Notes under the pieces: generated by a model
Database searches by the model: none
What the model was told of the DNA's origin: nothing
The model's input: the letters and a program-made list of their open reading frames with translations, nothing else
Origin: Bacteroidia bacterium
Lineage (GTDB): Bacteria > Bacteroidota > Bacteroidia > NS11-12g > UBA955
Direction of reading: 5' to 3'
Assembly (NCBI GenBank): GCA_023653095.1
Contig: JAMNXP010000008.1
Span: 1-64,000 of the forward strand
Length of the DNA stretch: 64,000 nt
Shown here: positions 35,859 to 44,204 of the stretch, in pieces
How positions within the stretch are numbered: position 1 is the stretch's first letter
Layout: each line of letters starts with the position of its first letter
Program-made: the position numbers and the translations under genes

Positions 35859-36339
35859 GATTAAAAAGAAATCTTTCAAATTCATGTATTGAAATGCCAA
35901 AGTGAATCGATTTTTCTCGAACCCAATTAAAATAGTCTAAGTAGTCTGTGAATTTTACATTTGGGATGTTAAACCAGTTCTCAGCAATTATGCTGTCGTA
36001 TATGGGCAGTTGTTGTTGGGGGGCATTGCCATGAGTTAGGAAATGCAAATGTTTGGTTAAAAATGCAGGGCCAAATTTTGGAATGTGATTCATTGTTTCT
36101 ATCATGAATTGAAATCCAGGGTTGATAAAATCCATATTTTTAACACTGTCAATTAATTGCAAATAAATATTCCAATCAAAATTTGGATTTACAAGCCAGT
36201 GATTATTGGGGCCTGGATTTCTAACGCCACTCAAACTCATTTTCCCGCCCCAGAGAGAAATTTTTAGTGCTAGGATTTTTGCTGTAAAAATATCAATTTG
36301 TTGATTTTCGTTTAATTGTTGGTGAATTAAATCAATCAA
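35851..36339 (-). CDS. OGG-like (8-oxoguanine glycosylase fold) hypothetical protein, short form
   Basis: A 162-residue protein from a TTG start at 36339. It contains ISLWGGKMSLSG (28-39), FGPAFLTKHLHFLT, QQLPIYDSII and a C-terminal FERFLFNH. The same blocks in the same order occur in the 248-residue protein at 40308, so the two are relatives flanking the island. The pattern (Gly-Gly-Lys, Thr-Lys-His helix, Pro-Ile-x-Asp-Ser) recalls the OGG-fold proteins often found in bacterial conflict loci; this assignment is from memory of the pattern and is tentative. Compared with its relative it lacks about 70 N-terminal residues. It is divergent from the WYL regulator. Confidence 0.6.
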   Translation of the reverse strand: MIDLIHQQLNENQQIDIFTAKILALKISLWGGKMSLSGVRNPGPNNHWLVNPNFDWNIYLQLIDSVKNMDFINPGFQFMIETMNHIPKFGPAFLTKHLHFLTHGNAPQQQLPIYDSIIAENWFNIPNVKFTDYLDYFNWVREKSIHFGISIHEFERFLFNHA

Positions 36340-36372
36340 CGCGATTATTTATTTTGTAGAGATATAAAATTA

Positions 36373-36403
36373 TTGATTGAAGTAACTAAATGCATTAAAT
36401 TTG
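36373..36403 (+). promoter_or_regulatory. Promoter of the WYL regulator gene
   Basis: TTG (36373-36375), 20 bases, TAAATTTG (36396-36403), then four bases to the GTG start at 36408: a full consensus promoter giving a leaderless transcript. Confidence 0.7.
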
Positions 36404-36407
36404 CAGG

Positions 36408-37400
36408 GTGCACAAAAATAGAATTCAAAGACTGAATTATTTGGTGGAAATATTGGAGCAGGGAAGGAAGTTGACGTTTGCGGAGATGCAACTTCAGATT
36501 GAAAATAAATTCAACAAGAAGCTTCAAGAAAGGATGTTGCGCAAGGATTTGAGCTACTTAAGAGAAATAGGTATAGGTAAGGGGCCATTGAATATTAAGG
36601 TAGAGGATTTTAGGTACTTTTTGTCAAATGAGTTTACTTTTCGAGCTGAGAACCTCAATCAGATTGAAAGAGCTACACTTCCCTTTTTATTGGGACTTCT
36701 GCAGCCCTATCAGAAGGTGGCGGCGGTGGAGGCGCTTTACAAGAATATCATTGAAGTTCACCGGTTGGATACAACTGAAGTAAATCAGATGGCTATCGCT
36801 TTTCAGTCCAATAGTGCAATGAATGATTCCAGCCAGTTGAGAAAAGTTGCTGTTATTTTAGAAAATATCCATTTGCAACAGGCAGTTGAATTTAATTATG
36901 TTAAAGTGATCCAAGGAGTTAATCGAGAGTTTTCGGATGACCAGGTTAGTTATCGAAGGATGTTTCCTTTGCAGGTTAAAGAATATCTAGGGCGTTATTA
37001 TTTGGTAGGTATTAATATTTCGAGGGAACCAACGATGGAAAATATCCAAATTTTCCCCGTAGATAGATTTATTAATGGGCCGAATGCGTTTATCGCTGAT
37101 GACTCTGAAGAGCCTTTGAAGTTTGATTGGAAGCACTATTATAAATCGACAAATTTGTCGACGTACTTTACTCATTGCATTGGAATTTTAAGAAATCATC
37201 AAATTGATGTTTCCCCCGTTTATGTTTATCGTTGGTTCAAAGAGTGGGCAGCGAGTTATGTGGAAGCCGTGCCGCTTCATTGGACGCAGGAAATAGTTCA
37301 GCGAAGTCAAGACGGAGCGATAAGAGTTAGGTTGAATGTGTTTGACAATCATGAATTGAAAGGGCGACTTTTGAGTTTCGGAGAGTATTGCTGGGAATAA
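36408..37400 (+). CDS. WYL-domain transcriptional regulator
   Basis: A 330-residue protein starting at GTG. The N-terminal region (about 1-65) is a winged helix (RIQRLNYLVEILEQGRKLTF), followed by a WYL domain (about 150-240) with YRRMFPLQVKEYLGRYYLVG, and a C-terminal WCX-like extension. WYL regulators sense ligands, in several cases nucleic acid or nucleotide signals, and commonly control phage-defence islands (for example BrxR in BREX). Its position at the head of this gene set suggests control of the divergent OGG-like gene and of the genes that follow. Confidence 0.85.
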   Translation: MHKNRIQRLNYLVEILEQGRKLTFAEMQLQIENKFNKKLQERMLRKDLSYLREIGIGKGPLNIKVEDFRYFLSNEFTFRAENLNQIERATLPFLLGLLQPYQKVAAVEALYKNIIEVHRLDTTEVNQMAIAFQSNSAMNDSSQLRKVAVILENIHLQQAVEFNYVKVIQGVNREFSDDQVSYRRMFPLQVKEYLGRYYLVGINISREPTMENIQIFPVDRFINGPNAFIADDSEEPLKFDWKHYYKSTNLSTYFTHCIGILRNHQIDVSPVYVYRWFKEWAASYVEAVPLHWTQEIVQRSQDGAIRVRLNVFDNHELKGRLLSFGEYCWE

Positions 37401-37424
37401 AAGTGCATAGCTGCACTTTTTGTG
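37399..37424 (+). terminator. Terminator after the WYL gene
   Basis: AAAAGTGCA and TGCACTTTT form a 9-base stem with loop TAGC right at the stop codon, followed by TTGT. It separates the regulator from the downstream genes, which have their own promoter. Confidence 0.7.
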
Positions 37425-37447
37425 GGTTGATAGTGCTTGTAACTTTG
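37420..37447 (+). promoter_or_regulatory. Promoter of the 85-residue gene and the downstream operon
   Basis: TTG (37420-37422), 17 bases, TAACTTTG (37440-37447), four bases, then ATG at 37452. Confidence 0.6.
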
Positions 37448-37451
37448 CACC

Positions 37452-37709
37452 ATGTTATCGCCATCATCATTAAATCAAATCACAAAGGGCTCTGCTCCCA
37501 ATACCCTTCGTGTGCTTTATTTTGGAAGAATCTTGGTTCTAAATGGTAAACAGAGATTTGCCAGAGCCACTTATTTCATCAAGCGTGATTTAGAACTGAG
37601 CAACACTCATATCATTTACAAGGGAGTATGCTTTTATCCTATTGTAAAGGATATGGTTGATATGCAATCGGTGAAGAACATGAGTGCTCCTTTTAAGTTG
37701 ACAGCGTAA
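37452..37709 (+). CDS. Small hypothetical protein of the WYL island
   Basis: An 85-residue protein with no family I recognise. The sequence mixes beta-prone stretches (TLRVLYFGRILVL) with basic residues and has no signal or membrane segment. The ATG lies four bases after a consensus -7 box, and the next gene starts 18 bases after its stop, which supports real expression as the first gene of an operon with the GIY-YIG-like and AAA+ genes. Confidence 0.6.
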   Translation: MLSPSSLNQITKGSAPNTLRVLYFGRILVLNGKQRFARATYFIKRDLELSNTHIIYKGVCFYPIVKDMVDMQSVKNMSAPFKLTA

Positions 37710-37727
37710 ATTTTAAAAACAAAAAAT

Positions 37728-38252
37728 ATGATTAAGCATTACAATAATTTAATGGAAACATTTGGGGAAATGTTCACATCAATTTCAGTCAATTCTTGTG
37801 AATCAATTAAATGGCCTGATGGATTCGGCGTTTATGTTGTTTGGGAAAAAAACAGAGATGCTCTGATGAATTTGAAGTACATCGGTTTGACGGGAAAATT
37901 CAATAAAGATTTGAATGGGGAGTTGATTCTCAATCAAGGACAATTTTCCAAAAGGGCAATGCGTTGGACTCCATATCGGTTTTGCGAAAGCCCTAAAGAT
38001 GGTGAATATCGATATTCATTTAGGTTCAATCCAAAATTTAGCAATGTAAATGATCAATATAAGGTGAGACATCAATCAGATGCATATTCAAAAACCTTAT
38101 TTTATAAAGACGGCTTACTAATCGATTTTTTTAAATTTAATGAATTGTTAGATGAGAATTATGGTTATACACCAGCTTCTTTAGAAGCTGAGTTGTTGAG
38201 TAAATTCTTGATTGAAACTAGGAATTTACCTCCAGCGAATAATTCGCTTTAA
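37728..38252 (+). CDS. GIY-YIG-like nuclease (hypothetical)
   Basis: A 174-residue protein whose spacing of motifs fits a GIY-YIG endonuclease. GVYVVW (about 35-40) and YIGLTG (about 54-59) form the two strands, Arg lies in FSKRAMRWTPY, the catalytic-type Glu in LEAELLSKFL near 160, and a terminal LPPANNS resembles the family's LPxxN end. The gap between GVY and YIG is longer than usual and there is an insert before the Glu. Such small nucleases occur in repair, mobile elements and defence. It sits in an apparent operon between the 85-residue gene and the AAA+ ATPase gene. Confidence 0.65.
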   Translation: MIKHYNNLMETFGEMFTSISVNSCESIKWPDGFGVYVVWEKNRDALMNLKYIGLTGKFNKDLNGELILNQGQFSKRAMRWTPYRFCESPKDGEYRYSFRFNPKFSNVNDQYKVRHQSDAYSKTLFYKDGLLIDFFKFNELLDENYGYTPASLEAELLSKFLIETRNLPPANNSL

Positions 38253-38315
38253 TTTGGTTTTCTCGGTTTTATTTCTTATATTTAGTTTTCCTCAATTTTA
38301 AGAAGTTAAAAAATC

Positions 38316-38333
38316 CCTCCAGAAAGGAGGTGA
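38316..38333 (+). promoter_or_regulatory. Strong Shine-Dalgarno within a hairpin upstream of the AAA+ gene
   Basis: CCTCC, loop AGAAA, GGAGG: a 5-base stem whose right arm lies within AAAGGAGGTGA, a near-full match to the 16S rRNA 3' end. The nearest good start (ATG 38363) is about 30 bases away; a TTG at 38342 opens a four-codon frame. Strong Shine-Dalgarno sites are rare in this phylum, so a regulatory role is possible. Confidence 0.45.
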
Positions 38334-38362
38334 CCTTTTATTGTCAAAAAAATAAAATAATC

Positions 38363-40096
38363 ATGATATCAGAATTACTCGAAAACACATCCCAAGACGA
38401 AAAAAATTTGATTCAAATGGTGAAGACTGCTTATGCAGATATTCAGACGCATTGCATGACCACTAAACCCATTGAGGAGCTGCAAGGAGTTTTGACCCTG
38501 GCTGAGAATTTTAAAATAAGTGCGCATAGGGCGGCAATTTTTTGCACTGCTTATTGTATAAGTGAGAAACAGTCGCGTTTGAGTGATAAGTTGTTGTATG
38601 CCGTATTGAGGAATTATTTTAACGACAATCTTAGCTCATTCAGGATTGAATTGCGTGAGATGAAACGATTGGGCCTTTTGCATCGGGGGAAAAACGATGA
38701 AGGACAATATCAAATTTCGGTGCAAAGTAAATTTGTTCAGGCGCTAGATGAAAATGATCTGACCGCTTTTCAAAATATTGGGCCTAAGGGACTTGAATCG
38801 GCGTTGGAGTATTTCAAGAAGAAGGTTTTGGATCATGACGAACTTACGGAAAATGAAATTTGTAAAGTCATTGAGGATATTGAAAGCGCAAACCAAGATC
38901 TGAATATTGTGAAATACTGCAATGATCAAATGTTCTATTTTGCCTATGCCAATACTGCTGCATTGTATGCTATTTGCGCGAAAGCGGTGGTGGATAATCA
39001 GAGTTTTGACTTCAGTTATATGGATGCGTTTCTTCATTTTGGACGCAAACCCATTCAAAGACTTCGGGATAACATCTTGGATGGTAGTTGGAGTCCTATC
39101 GAGGCTGGATTGGTTGAAATTGAGGGTGGGAATCACTTAGAACACAATCCGAATTTGAGATTAACTTCCAAGGGGTATGATGTTTTGTTGAAGGAGTTGG
39201 ATCCTGACTTGCTGAAATCCATCAGAGCAAAAATTGGTTCAATAAAAACACCTTTGATGAATTCGAGGGATATCAACAAGGTGAGTTTGTATTTCAATCC
39301 CCCGCTGGCAGAAAAAACGAGACGAATTGCTGAGTTGCTTTCGAAGGATTCATTTGCTCGATATCAGGCGCAATTCCCGAAGAACGCAAAGATGACGGGT
39401 TTGACGGTGTTGTTTCACGGGGGACCTGGATGCGGGAAGACCGAATTTGCTTTGCAGTTGAGCCGTTTGACGGGTAGATCGCTGATGAAGGTGCAGGTAA
39501 CGGATTTTCAATCGAAGTGGGTTGGGGAAAGCGAGAGTCAGTTGAAGCAGATTTTCAGAGATTATAGGGTGGCATGTGAGCGTTTGGAATTGAAGCCCAT
39601 ATTGTTTTTGAACGAATGCGATCAAGTATTGGGGAAGCGTGTGAATATATCGAGTGCGGTAGACCAGATGAGCAATTCGTTGCAGAACATATTGTTGGAA
39701 GAAATGGAAAATTTCGACGGTATTTTACTGGGGACAACCAATTTAACACAGAACATGGATTCGGCATTTGAGCGCAGGTGGGTAATGAAAGTCTTGTTTG
39801 ACGCTCCCAACAAGGCGGCAAAACTATCCATTTGGAAGTCGGCAATCAAAGGATTAAGGGCATCGGAACTTGAAGTTTTGGTAGATCAATTTGATTTCAC
39901 ACCCGGAGAAATCGCTAACATTGCAAGACGGTTTTCGGTAGAAAAACTGTTGGGCTTAACGCAACCAAGACTAAAAACTTTAATTGAATTGTGCGAATCG
40001 GAGCGCTTGGAGTCTCAAAAATCAACTAAAAGTATAGGATTTACATTTGAAAATTCAATTCAAAAAAACCTGGATGTAAGATCCATAATTATTTGA
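38363..40096 (+). CDS. AAA+ ATPase with N-terminal winged-helix-like region
   Basis: A 577-residue ATPase. About 340 N-terminal residues hold helical and winged-helix-like segments (RNYFNDNLSSFRIELREMKRL). The AAA+ module has Walker A GGPGCGKTEFA near 350, Walker B ILFLNECD near 412 (Asn instead of the usual first Asp), sensor 1 LLGTTNL and an arginine-finger region FERRW. The same Asn-Glu Walker B occurs in a clade of bacterial AAA proteins related to FtsH/proteasome ATPases, but no protease domain is attached here. Start placed at ATG 38363; an in-frame GTG at 38330 overlaps the Shine-Dalgarno site. Likely the motor of the island. Confidence 0.82.
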   Translation: MISELLENTSQDEKNLIQMVKTAYADIQTHCMTTKPIEELQGVLTLAENFKISAHRAAIFCTAYCISEKQSRLSDKLLYAVLRNYFNDNLSSFRIELREMKRLGLLHRGKNDEGQYQISVQSKFVQALDENDLTAFQNIGPKGLESALEYFKKKVLDHDELTENEICKVIEDIESANQDLNIVKYCNDQMFYFAYANTAALYAICAKAVVDNQSFDFSYMDAFLHFGRKPIQRLRDNILDGSWSPIEAGLVEIEGGNHLEHNPNLRLTSKGYDVLLKELDPDLLKSIRAKIGSIKTPLMNSRDINKVSLYFNPPLAEKTRRIAELLSKDSFARYQAQFPKNAKMTGLTVLFHGGPGCGKTEFALQLSRLTGRSLMKVQVTDFQSKWVGESESQLKQIFRDYRVACERLELKPILFLNECDQVLGKRVNISSAVDQMSNSLQNILLEEMENFDGILLGTTNLTQNMDSAFERRWVMKVLFDAPNKAAKLSIWKSAIKGLRASELEVLVDQFDFTPGEIANIARRFSVEKLLGLTQPRLKTLIELCESERLESQKSTKSIGFTFENSIQKNLDVRSIII

Positions 40097-40270
40097 TCAC
40101 TACTAGTTTTTAATGGGCCTTGCCACGTTGAAGATATGGGGAATTTGACGAATTTCAATTGTTTAACTTGGTATTCTCTAGGAATAAGAGAGATACCTGC
40201 TACTATAAGACATAACTCAAACATTAACCAATGCATAAAATTGCTTAAAAAGGAAGGACAATTAAAAGCA

Positions 40271-40278
40271 TATATTTG
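40271..40278 (+). promoter_or_regulatory. -7 box upstream of the second OGG-like gene
   Basis: TATATTTG matches TAnnTTTG, 29 bases before the ATG at 40308; no TTG at the expected distance. The 211-base gap 40097-40307 holds no gene. Confidence 0.4.
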
Positions 40279-40307
40279 TAATATAACCAGAAATTGAATC
40301 CATAACT

Positions 40308-41054
40308 ATGATAATTGAAATTGGAAACCCACTCATCAATTTACTTGAACATAGAGTTTTTGCAATACCCGCATTAAATTGGAACGCAGAATTACCGCAA
40401 GTCGAAAATGCAAATGGGACTATACAAGCACTTTACACAACATGGTTGAGGCATGGTCACGAACATTTAGCAGGACGTTTATCTCAAATTTTAGAGGACA
40501 ATCCAATTAATGCAACAAACATAGAAAATCTAATTATCAATCCGCAAATAAATAATTATCTAATCAACAATGATGAAGAAACATTATTGAATATTTTTCA
40601 TGCAATTCAGCTTTGGGGAGGGAAACAGGCAAGACAATTTTATCTGCAAAACATTATTTTGAATTTACAATCGTACTCAAATTTTGTTCAGTCTATAATT
40701 GAAGCACAGAGTATCGAATTAATAATTAATCACACACAAAATATAATTTTCCAAACCCCACAATTTGATATAGCTTTCGCAACTAAACATGTGAGTTTTT
40801 GGTTAAATTATGCAAATGCACCAATAAAACTGCCGATATATGATAGTGTGATGTCAAAAGGCACGATGGGCCGAAGTAAAACATATCAACAATTTGGTGA
40901 TTTGCATAGGTATTGGCAAGGATTCACGGAGGATTTTAATATTCTACAAATTGAAAATCCGGCATTAACGGTTATGAGTATGGAGCGTCAGTTATTTAAT
41001 TTTTTCAGACAAAATCCCACACCTTCAATTCATTGGCCACGACAAATATTATAA
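40308..41054 (+). CDS. OGG-like (8-oxoguanine glycosylase fold) hypothetical protein, long form
   Basis: A 248-residue protein related to the product of 35851-36339. Shared blocks are AIQLWGGKQARQF (about 99-111), FATKHVSFWL, IKLPIYDSVM and a final RQLFNFF. The N-terminal 95 residues are additional and Asn-rich (NPQINNYLINND). The helical core with Thr-Lys-His and Pro-Ile-Tyr-Asp-Ser is compatible with a base-excision glycosylase fold in which the Asp would be catalytic; this is a pattern-based inference. It follows the AAA+ gene on the same strand with its own possible promoter. The A+T content is higher than in the neighbouring housekeeping genes, consistent with acquisition. Confidence 0.6.
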   Translation: MIIEIGNPLINLLEHRVFAIPALNWNAELPQVENANGTIQALYTTWLRHGHEHLAGRLSQILEDNPINATNIENLIINPQINNYLINNDEETLLNIFHAIQLWGGKQARQFYLQNIILNLQSYSNFVQSIIEAQSIELIINHTQNIIFQTPQFDIAFATKHVSFWLNYANAPIKLPIYDSVMSKGTMGRSKTYQQFGDLHRYWQGFTEDFNILQIENPALTVMSMERQLFNFFRQNPTPSIHWPRQIL

Positions 41055-41160
41055 CAACATCTATTTTTGAAATTGTAAAAGTTAATTTTCCTGTAAGTAA
41101 CATATTTCTCGAATTGGGTTAGTTTCGACTTAAAACAATGCCCCGTTAAAGGCAGTTTAT

Positions 41161-41186
41161 GAGTGTCGTCAACGACACTCTTTGTT
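41161..41186. terminator. Terminator downstream of the second OGG-like gene
   Basis: GAGTGTCGT and ACGACACTC form a 9-base stem with a very short loop, followed by TTTGTT, about 105 bases after the stop at 41054. Confidence 0.7.
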
Positions 41187-41217
41187 AGTAATCAATAATG
41201 TGACATATCTTCGCTCT

Positions 41218-41526
41218 ATGAAATCTTACGTTCGGTCGGCTGTGATTGTATTCCTGTCTGTGGTTTGGTTTGTGGGGAGACTTCGAATGCGCAGACTTCG
41301 CCGAGTTTGAGTCCCCAGGAAAAAGTGAAATATGACTCAACAGGGGCAGTGACAAGGGTCAGCGCGTTGGAAGAAACGGTGAATTGACCGGAATTTACGG
41401 CCGAAGCCATCAGGGTTTTCCAGAGTTCGCGAAGTGGATACCGGGATTATAAATGGCAGAAATGTGAATTCTTGGCGGGTTGCTCTCTAGTAGAGCAAAG
41501 TTCCGTTTTATTCAGTGGTATTTCTT
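41218..41526 (+). pseudogene. Decayed exported-protein gene, copy A
   Basis: ATG at 41218 opens a signal-peptide-like frame (MKSYVRSAVIVFLSVV) that is thrown out of frame by a few extra bases and stops. In the restored frame SPSLSPQ-like and KVKYDSTGAVTRVSALEE can be read, then a TGA, then further readable sequence to about 41526. The first 120 bases closely match copy B at 45040. I do not recognise the intact protein. The stretch 41055-41541 holds no intact gene. Confidence 0.7.
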
Positions 41527-41541
41527 CCAAGTTTAACCTTT

Positions 41542-42312
41542 TTATTGAGGCACTTTGAATGATTTCTTGAATTGCTCAAAGACATTTTGGGGGTCAATAG
41601 TGCTCAATCCCATTTCTTTAAAAATGGCTTTATCTGGTAAATCGCTAGAGGTTAATTTAGTGAAATGGTTTATGTGTTCTTGAATGGTTTTAGGCAAATC
41701 AAATTCTGATTTAGGCGTAAGCATTACCGCTAAACGAAACACGTCTGCATTGTGCTTTTTCAATTGTTTTGCATCTTCTTTGCTTCCGTTGTCTATTCTT
41801 TCTTTGATATCCAAAAATGCCCTTGCCTTCAAACAGATCAATGCTTCAATATTGGCATGATGTAAACCATCTTCCACCTGACTGTGTTCAATTATGTATT
41901 GGTAATAGTCTTTATTTAGGAGGATCGCTGATAAGCTCGATAGGTTATCATCAACTGGAATAGGAGTTAGATGTGCTTCCTCTTCTAAAACAATCACATC
42001 GGGAGCTCTTGAAAACAATTCTAGTTGATGCGGAAACTCGATATTTGCTGGTTTAACAAATCGGAAATACTCTCTTTCGTCATTGCTTTTTTCCCTTTGT
42101 TGGTATTTTCCATCGTTAATAAACTTCCAAAACTGCTTTACAAAATCAGAACTCAAGGCTTCTACCACCAAAATAATATCTATATCTTTAGTTGCTCTGG
42201 GAACAAAGCCTGCTTCATCAATGATTATGTCACAAGCAGTACCTCCAATAATGATGTAATTGTTGGGATACTGCTCAAAGTATTTTTTGAACATATTTAA
42301 TCCTCTTACCAT
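41542..42312 (-). CDS. AbiEii-like nucleotidyltransferase
   Basis: A 256-residue protein with the nucleotidyltransferase pattern of the AbiEii/AbiGii toxin family: IIIGGTACD (about 20-28) and RATKDIDIILVV (about 38-49; the DxD metal pair). A later Lys in CLKARAFLDIKER also fits. AbiEii-type toxins modify tRNA or other targets and, paired with an AbiEi antitoxin, abort phage infection. Its start overlaps the end of the winged-helix gene by 7 bases, the classical order (regulator first, transferase second). A plain nucleotidyltransferase of unknown role is the alternative. Confidence 0.72.
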   Translation of the reverse strand: MVRGLNMFKKYFEQYPNNYIIIGGTACDIIIDEAGFVPRATKDIDIILVVEALSSDFVKQFWKFINDGKYQQREKSNDEREYFRFVKPANIEFPHQLELFSRAPDVIVLEEEAHLTPIPVDDNLSSLSAILLNKDYYQYIIEHSQVEDGLHHANIEALICLKARAFLDIKERIDNGSKEDAKQLKKHNADVFRLAVMLTPKSEFDLPKTIQEHINHFTKLTSSDLPDKAIFKEMGLSTIDPQNVFEQFKKSFKVPQ

Positions 42313-43328
42313 ATGAATTTCTTTAAAATTTCGTCTAATGCCATTTCAATGCGTTCATCTCTGTTGTCCATCATACTGAGATATAATGAGAGCGGATCTA
42401 CGACTGTTCTTTTATCTGGTAATTCGTTGACCAAGGTCAATGGGTTGTATTTCCATACCTCTAACGCATACCTACCTTCATATTCATTGAGATTCACCCA
42501 TTCATTTCTTTTTTGTAAATCATAAAAAACGGTTTTTTCAATTGCGAAATATTCTTGCTTGCTTGGATTCAAATCTGTGTATTCAGGCAAGGCAGATGCA
42601 TTGCTTTGCAACAGAAATAAATCTTTAGGTTTTTCGTCTACATACACCGTTTTAATGATAGGATTTATCAAAAGTTTTTGTTGATAGGCTGTTTTCCATA
42701 TCTCACTCAATTCACCTCTAAAACGGATGAATTTTTCTTTTTCTCCTACTACGTCAATTAAATTATGGATTTTTAAATTTTCAATTGCATTTGTAACAGC
42801 CATGGGCGTGTAACCTAATTTCAAGGCAATTTCTTTAAAGGAATGTCCTTCTAATTTCCACTGCTCGTCCCTGTTAATAATTCGGTAAATCAATAGAAAT
42901 TGTGCAGACGGAAGCAATGATTCCTTTTTTTGCTTCGACTTTGAGAGAAAAAAGTTTTCACGCAAGTCAATCAGTAGATTGGGCATGTAGAGTTGTTTTC
43001 CCGGTACAATAAAGTTGATGCCTTTTTCAATCAATCGTTTCCGATTGAAGGCTTGTACATTTGACAATACTATTACTACTTTTTGGTTTAGTAGTTTTTT
43101 TAATTGAGTGACCTGTTTTTCGGTTTGCTGAATACTGAGTTTATCATCATTTTTCAGCTCTGCCAGAATAATTTCTGTATTGAATATAGGTGTTCGGTAA
43201 AGTTTGAAGGTCTCATGGATGTACATTGGGAGCTTATCTAATTGGCTTTTGGCTAATGGACTTACAGATGGCTGAATGCCTAACACTTCCTCAATATATG
43301 CCAGCGTATTTCTCATTTTGTTATCCAT
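42306..43328 (-). CDS. AbiEi-like winged-helix antitoxin/regulator
   Basis: A 340-residue protein. The middle region (about 145-215, RIINRDEQWKLEGHSFKEIALKLGYTPMAVTNAI) is a winged helix resembling those of transcriptional autorepressors. The flanking regions show no known catalytic motif. Pairing with an AbiEii-like transferase suggests the AbiEi role: neutralising the transferase and repressing the operon. Tandem 16-base repeats lie over the start region. The ATG at 43328 is within one repeat; the second Met (43316) may be the true start. Confidence 0.68.
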   Translation of the reverse strand: MDNKMRNTLAYIEEVLGIQPSVSPLAKSQLDKLPMYIHETFKLYRTPIFNTEIILAELKNDDKLSIQQTEKQVTQLKKLLNQKVVIVLSNVQAFNRKRLIEKGINFIVPGKQLYMPNLLIDLRENFFLSKSKQKKESLLPSAQFLLIYRIINRDEQWKLEGHSFKEIALKLGYTPMAVTNAIENLKIHNLIDVVGEKEKFIRFRGELSEIWKTAYQQKLLINPIIKTVYVDEKPKDLFLLQSNASALPEYTDLNPSKQEYFAIEKTVFYDLQKRNEWVNLNEYEGRYALEVWKYNPLTLVNELPDKRTVVDPLSLYLSMMDNRDERIEMALDEILKKFIW

Positions 43329-43379
43329 GATAAAGATTGTTATGCATGATAAAGAAATTAACTTTATTATGCAAATATA
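43320..43379 (-). promoter_or_regulatory. Promoter and tandem operator of the AbiE-like operon
   Basis: Two copies of GTTATsCATGATAAAG (43320-43335 and 43339-43354, one mismatch) lie 19 bases apart on the plus strand, each with an internal TTAT-N5-ATAA dyad. On the minus strand TATATTTG (43379-43372) is the -7 box just upstream. A repressor bound here would block transcription and translation start. Confidence 0.6.
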
Positions 43380-43397
43380 GGTTTATTGTGCTGATTT

Positions 43398-44162
43398 TTA
43401 AATCTCTATCGATTTACCTGTATCAAAAAGCAAATGTTCGATTTGTTGCACATAACCCAGTTGATTTGTGACAAGCTTGGTTTTTCCAATTTTAAACTCA
43501 GGGATGTTACAATGATGATGTCCGTATACCCAGTAATCAATGTTGGAAGATTCAATTAAATCAAATAACTCTACCGCAAAAGCTTCGTTGAGTGCATCGC
43601 CCTTGTATTGCTCAGGATAGTTGAGAAAAGTTGGGAGGTGATGCGTAAACACCGCTATTTTTTCTTCTTTGGCAATTGTAAGATCGTTTTGAATAAAGGC
43701 TAAACTCTCTCTATGCAGTTCATTGTATTGCTCTGATGAAAAACGATATCCATTGTGCTTTATCAATCGAAAATCATTCATGCTTCTTTCAATATGCCAT
43801 TGATTGCCTTCGCTGATGCGGCTCCAAAGCGTTGAAAATAGCAGACGGGTGTTTTTATAAACGGCCGATGTGTTATTGACTAAAAAGACATTACTCTTGA
43901 TTTTTTCATTGAGCGTTCCACATTTCTTTGAGATATCAAAGTGATAGTATTCATGATTTCCGGGCAGCCAATAGGTAGCTTCAAAATTATCTGCCACATA
44001 ATTGAAAAAATCATGGTGTTTATCAAGTATTTTAAAAGGAACAATATCGCCTGCCAATACCAATACATCTCCTACTGGTTGAAGTGGGTGCTGCTTAATA
44101 AATTTCTTGTTTTCAGGGAACTCTAAATGGAGATCTGAGGCGTATTGAATATAAGTGGCCAT
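43398..44162 (-). CDS. Calcineurin-type metallophosphoesterase
   Basis: A 254-residue protein with all five blocks of the metallophosphoesterase fold: SDLHLE (9-14), LAGDI (36-40), WLPGNHEYY (65-73), FTHHLP (about 173-178) and YGHHHCNIPEF (about 219-229). These residues hold the two metals. The substrate is unknown; small stand-alone members hydrolyse phosphodiesters, including cyclic nucleotides. It lies upstream of the AbiE-like pair on the same strand, within the block bounded by the two decayed gene copies. Confidence 0.85.
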   Translation of the reverse strand: MATYIQYASDLHLEFPENKKFIKQHPLQPVGDVLVLAGDIVPFKILDKHHDFFNYVADNFEATYWLPGNHEYYHFDISKKCGTLNEKIKSNVFLVNNTSAVYKNTRLLFSTLWSRISEGNQWHIERSMNDFRLIKHNGYRFSSEQYNELHRESLAFIQNDLTIAKEEKIAVFTHHLPTFLNYPEQYKGDALNEAFAVELFDLIESSNIDYWVYGHHHCNIPEFKIGKTKLVTNQLGYVQQIEHLLFDTGKSIEI

Positions 44163-44204
44163 CGTTTATTTTAGTTGCATTACAAGGTTAGTATACTGGC
44201 TTTA

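Noticed and set aside
38321..38333. Fragment of a 16S rRNA gene end
   Set aside because: Only about 12 bases match the 16S 3' region; no further rRNA sequence surrounds it, so a Shine-Dalgarno site is the simpler reading.
41216..41410. Minus-strand 64-codon frame opposite decayed copy A
   Set aside because: It is a shadow of the degraded plus-strand gene, which has a clear match at 45040.
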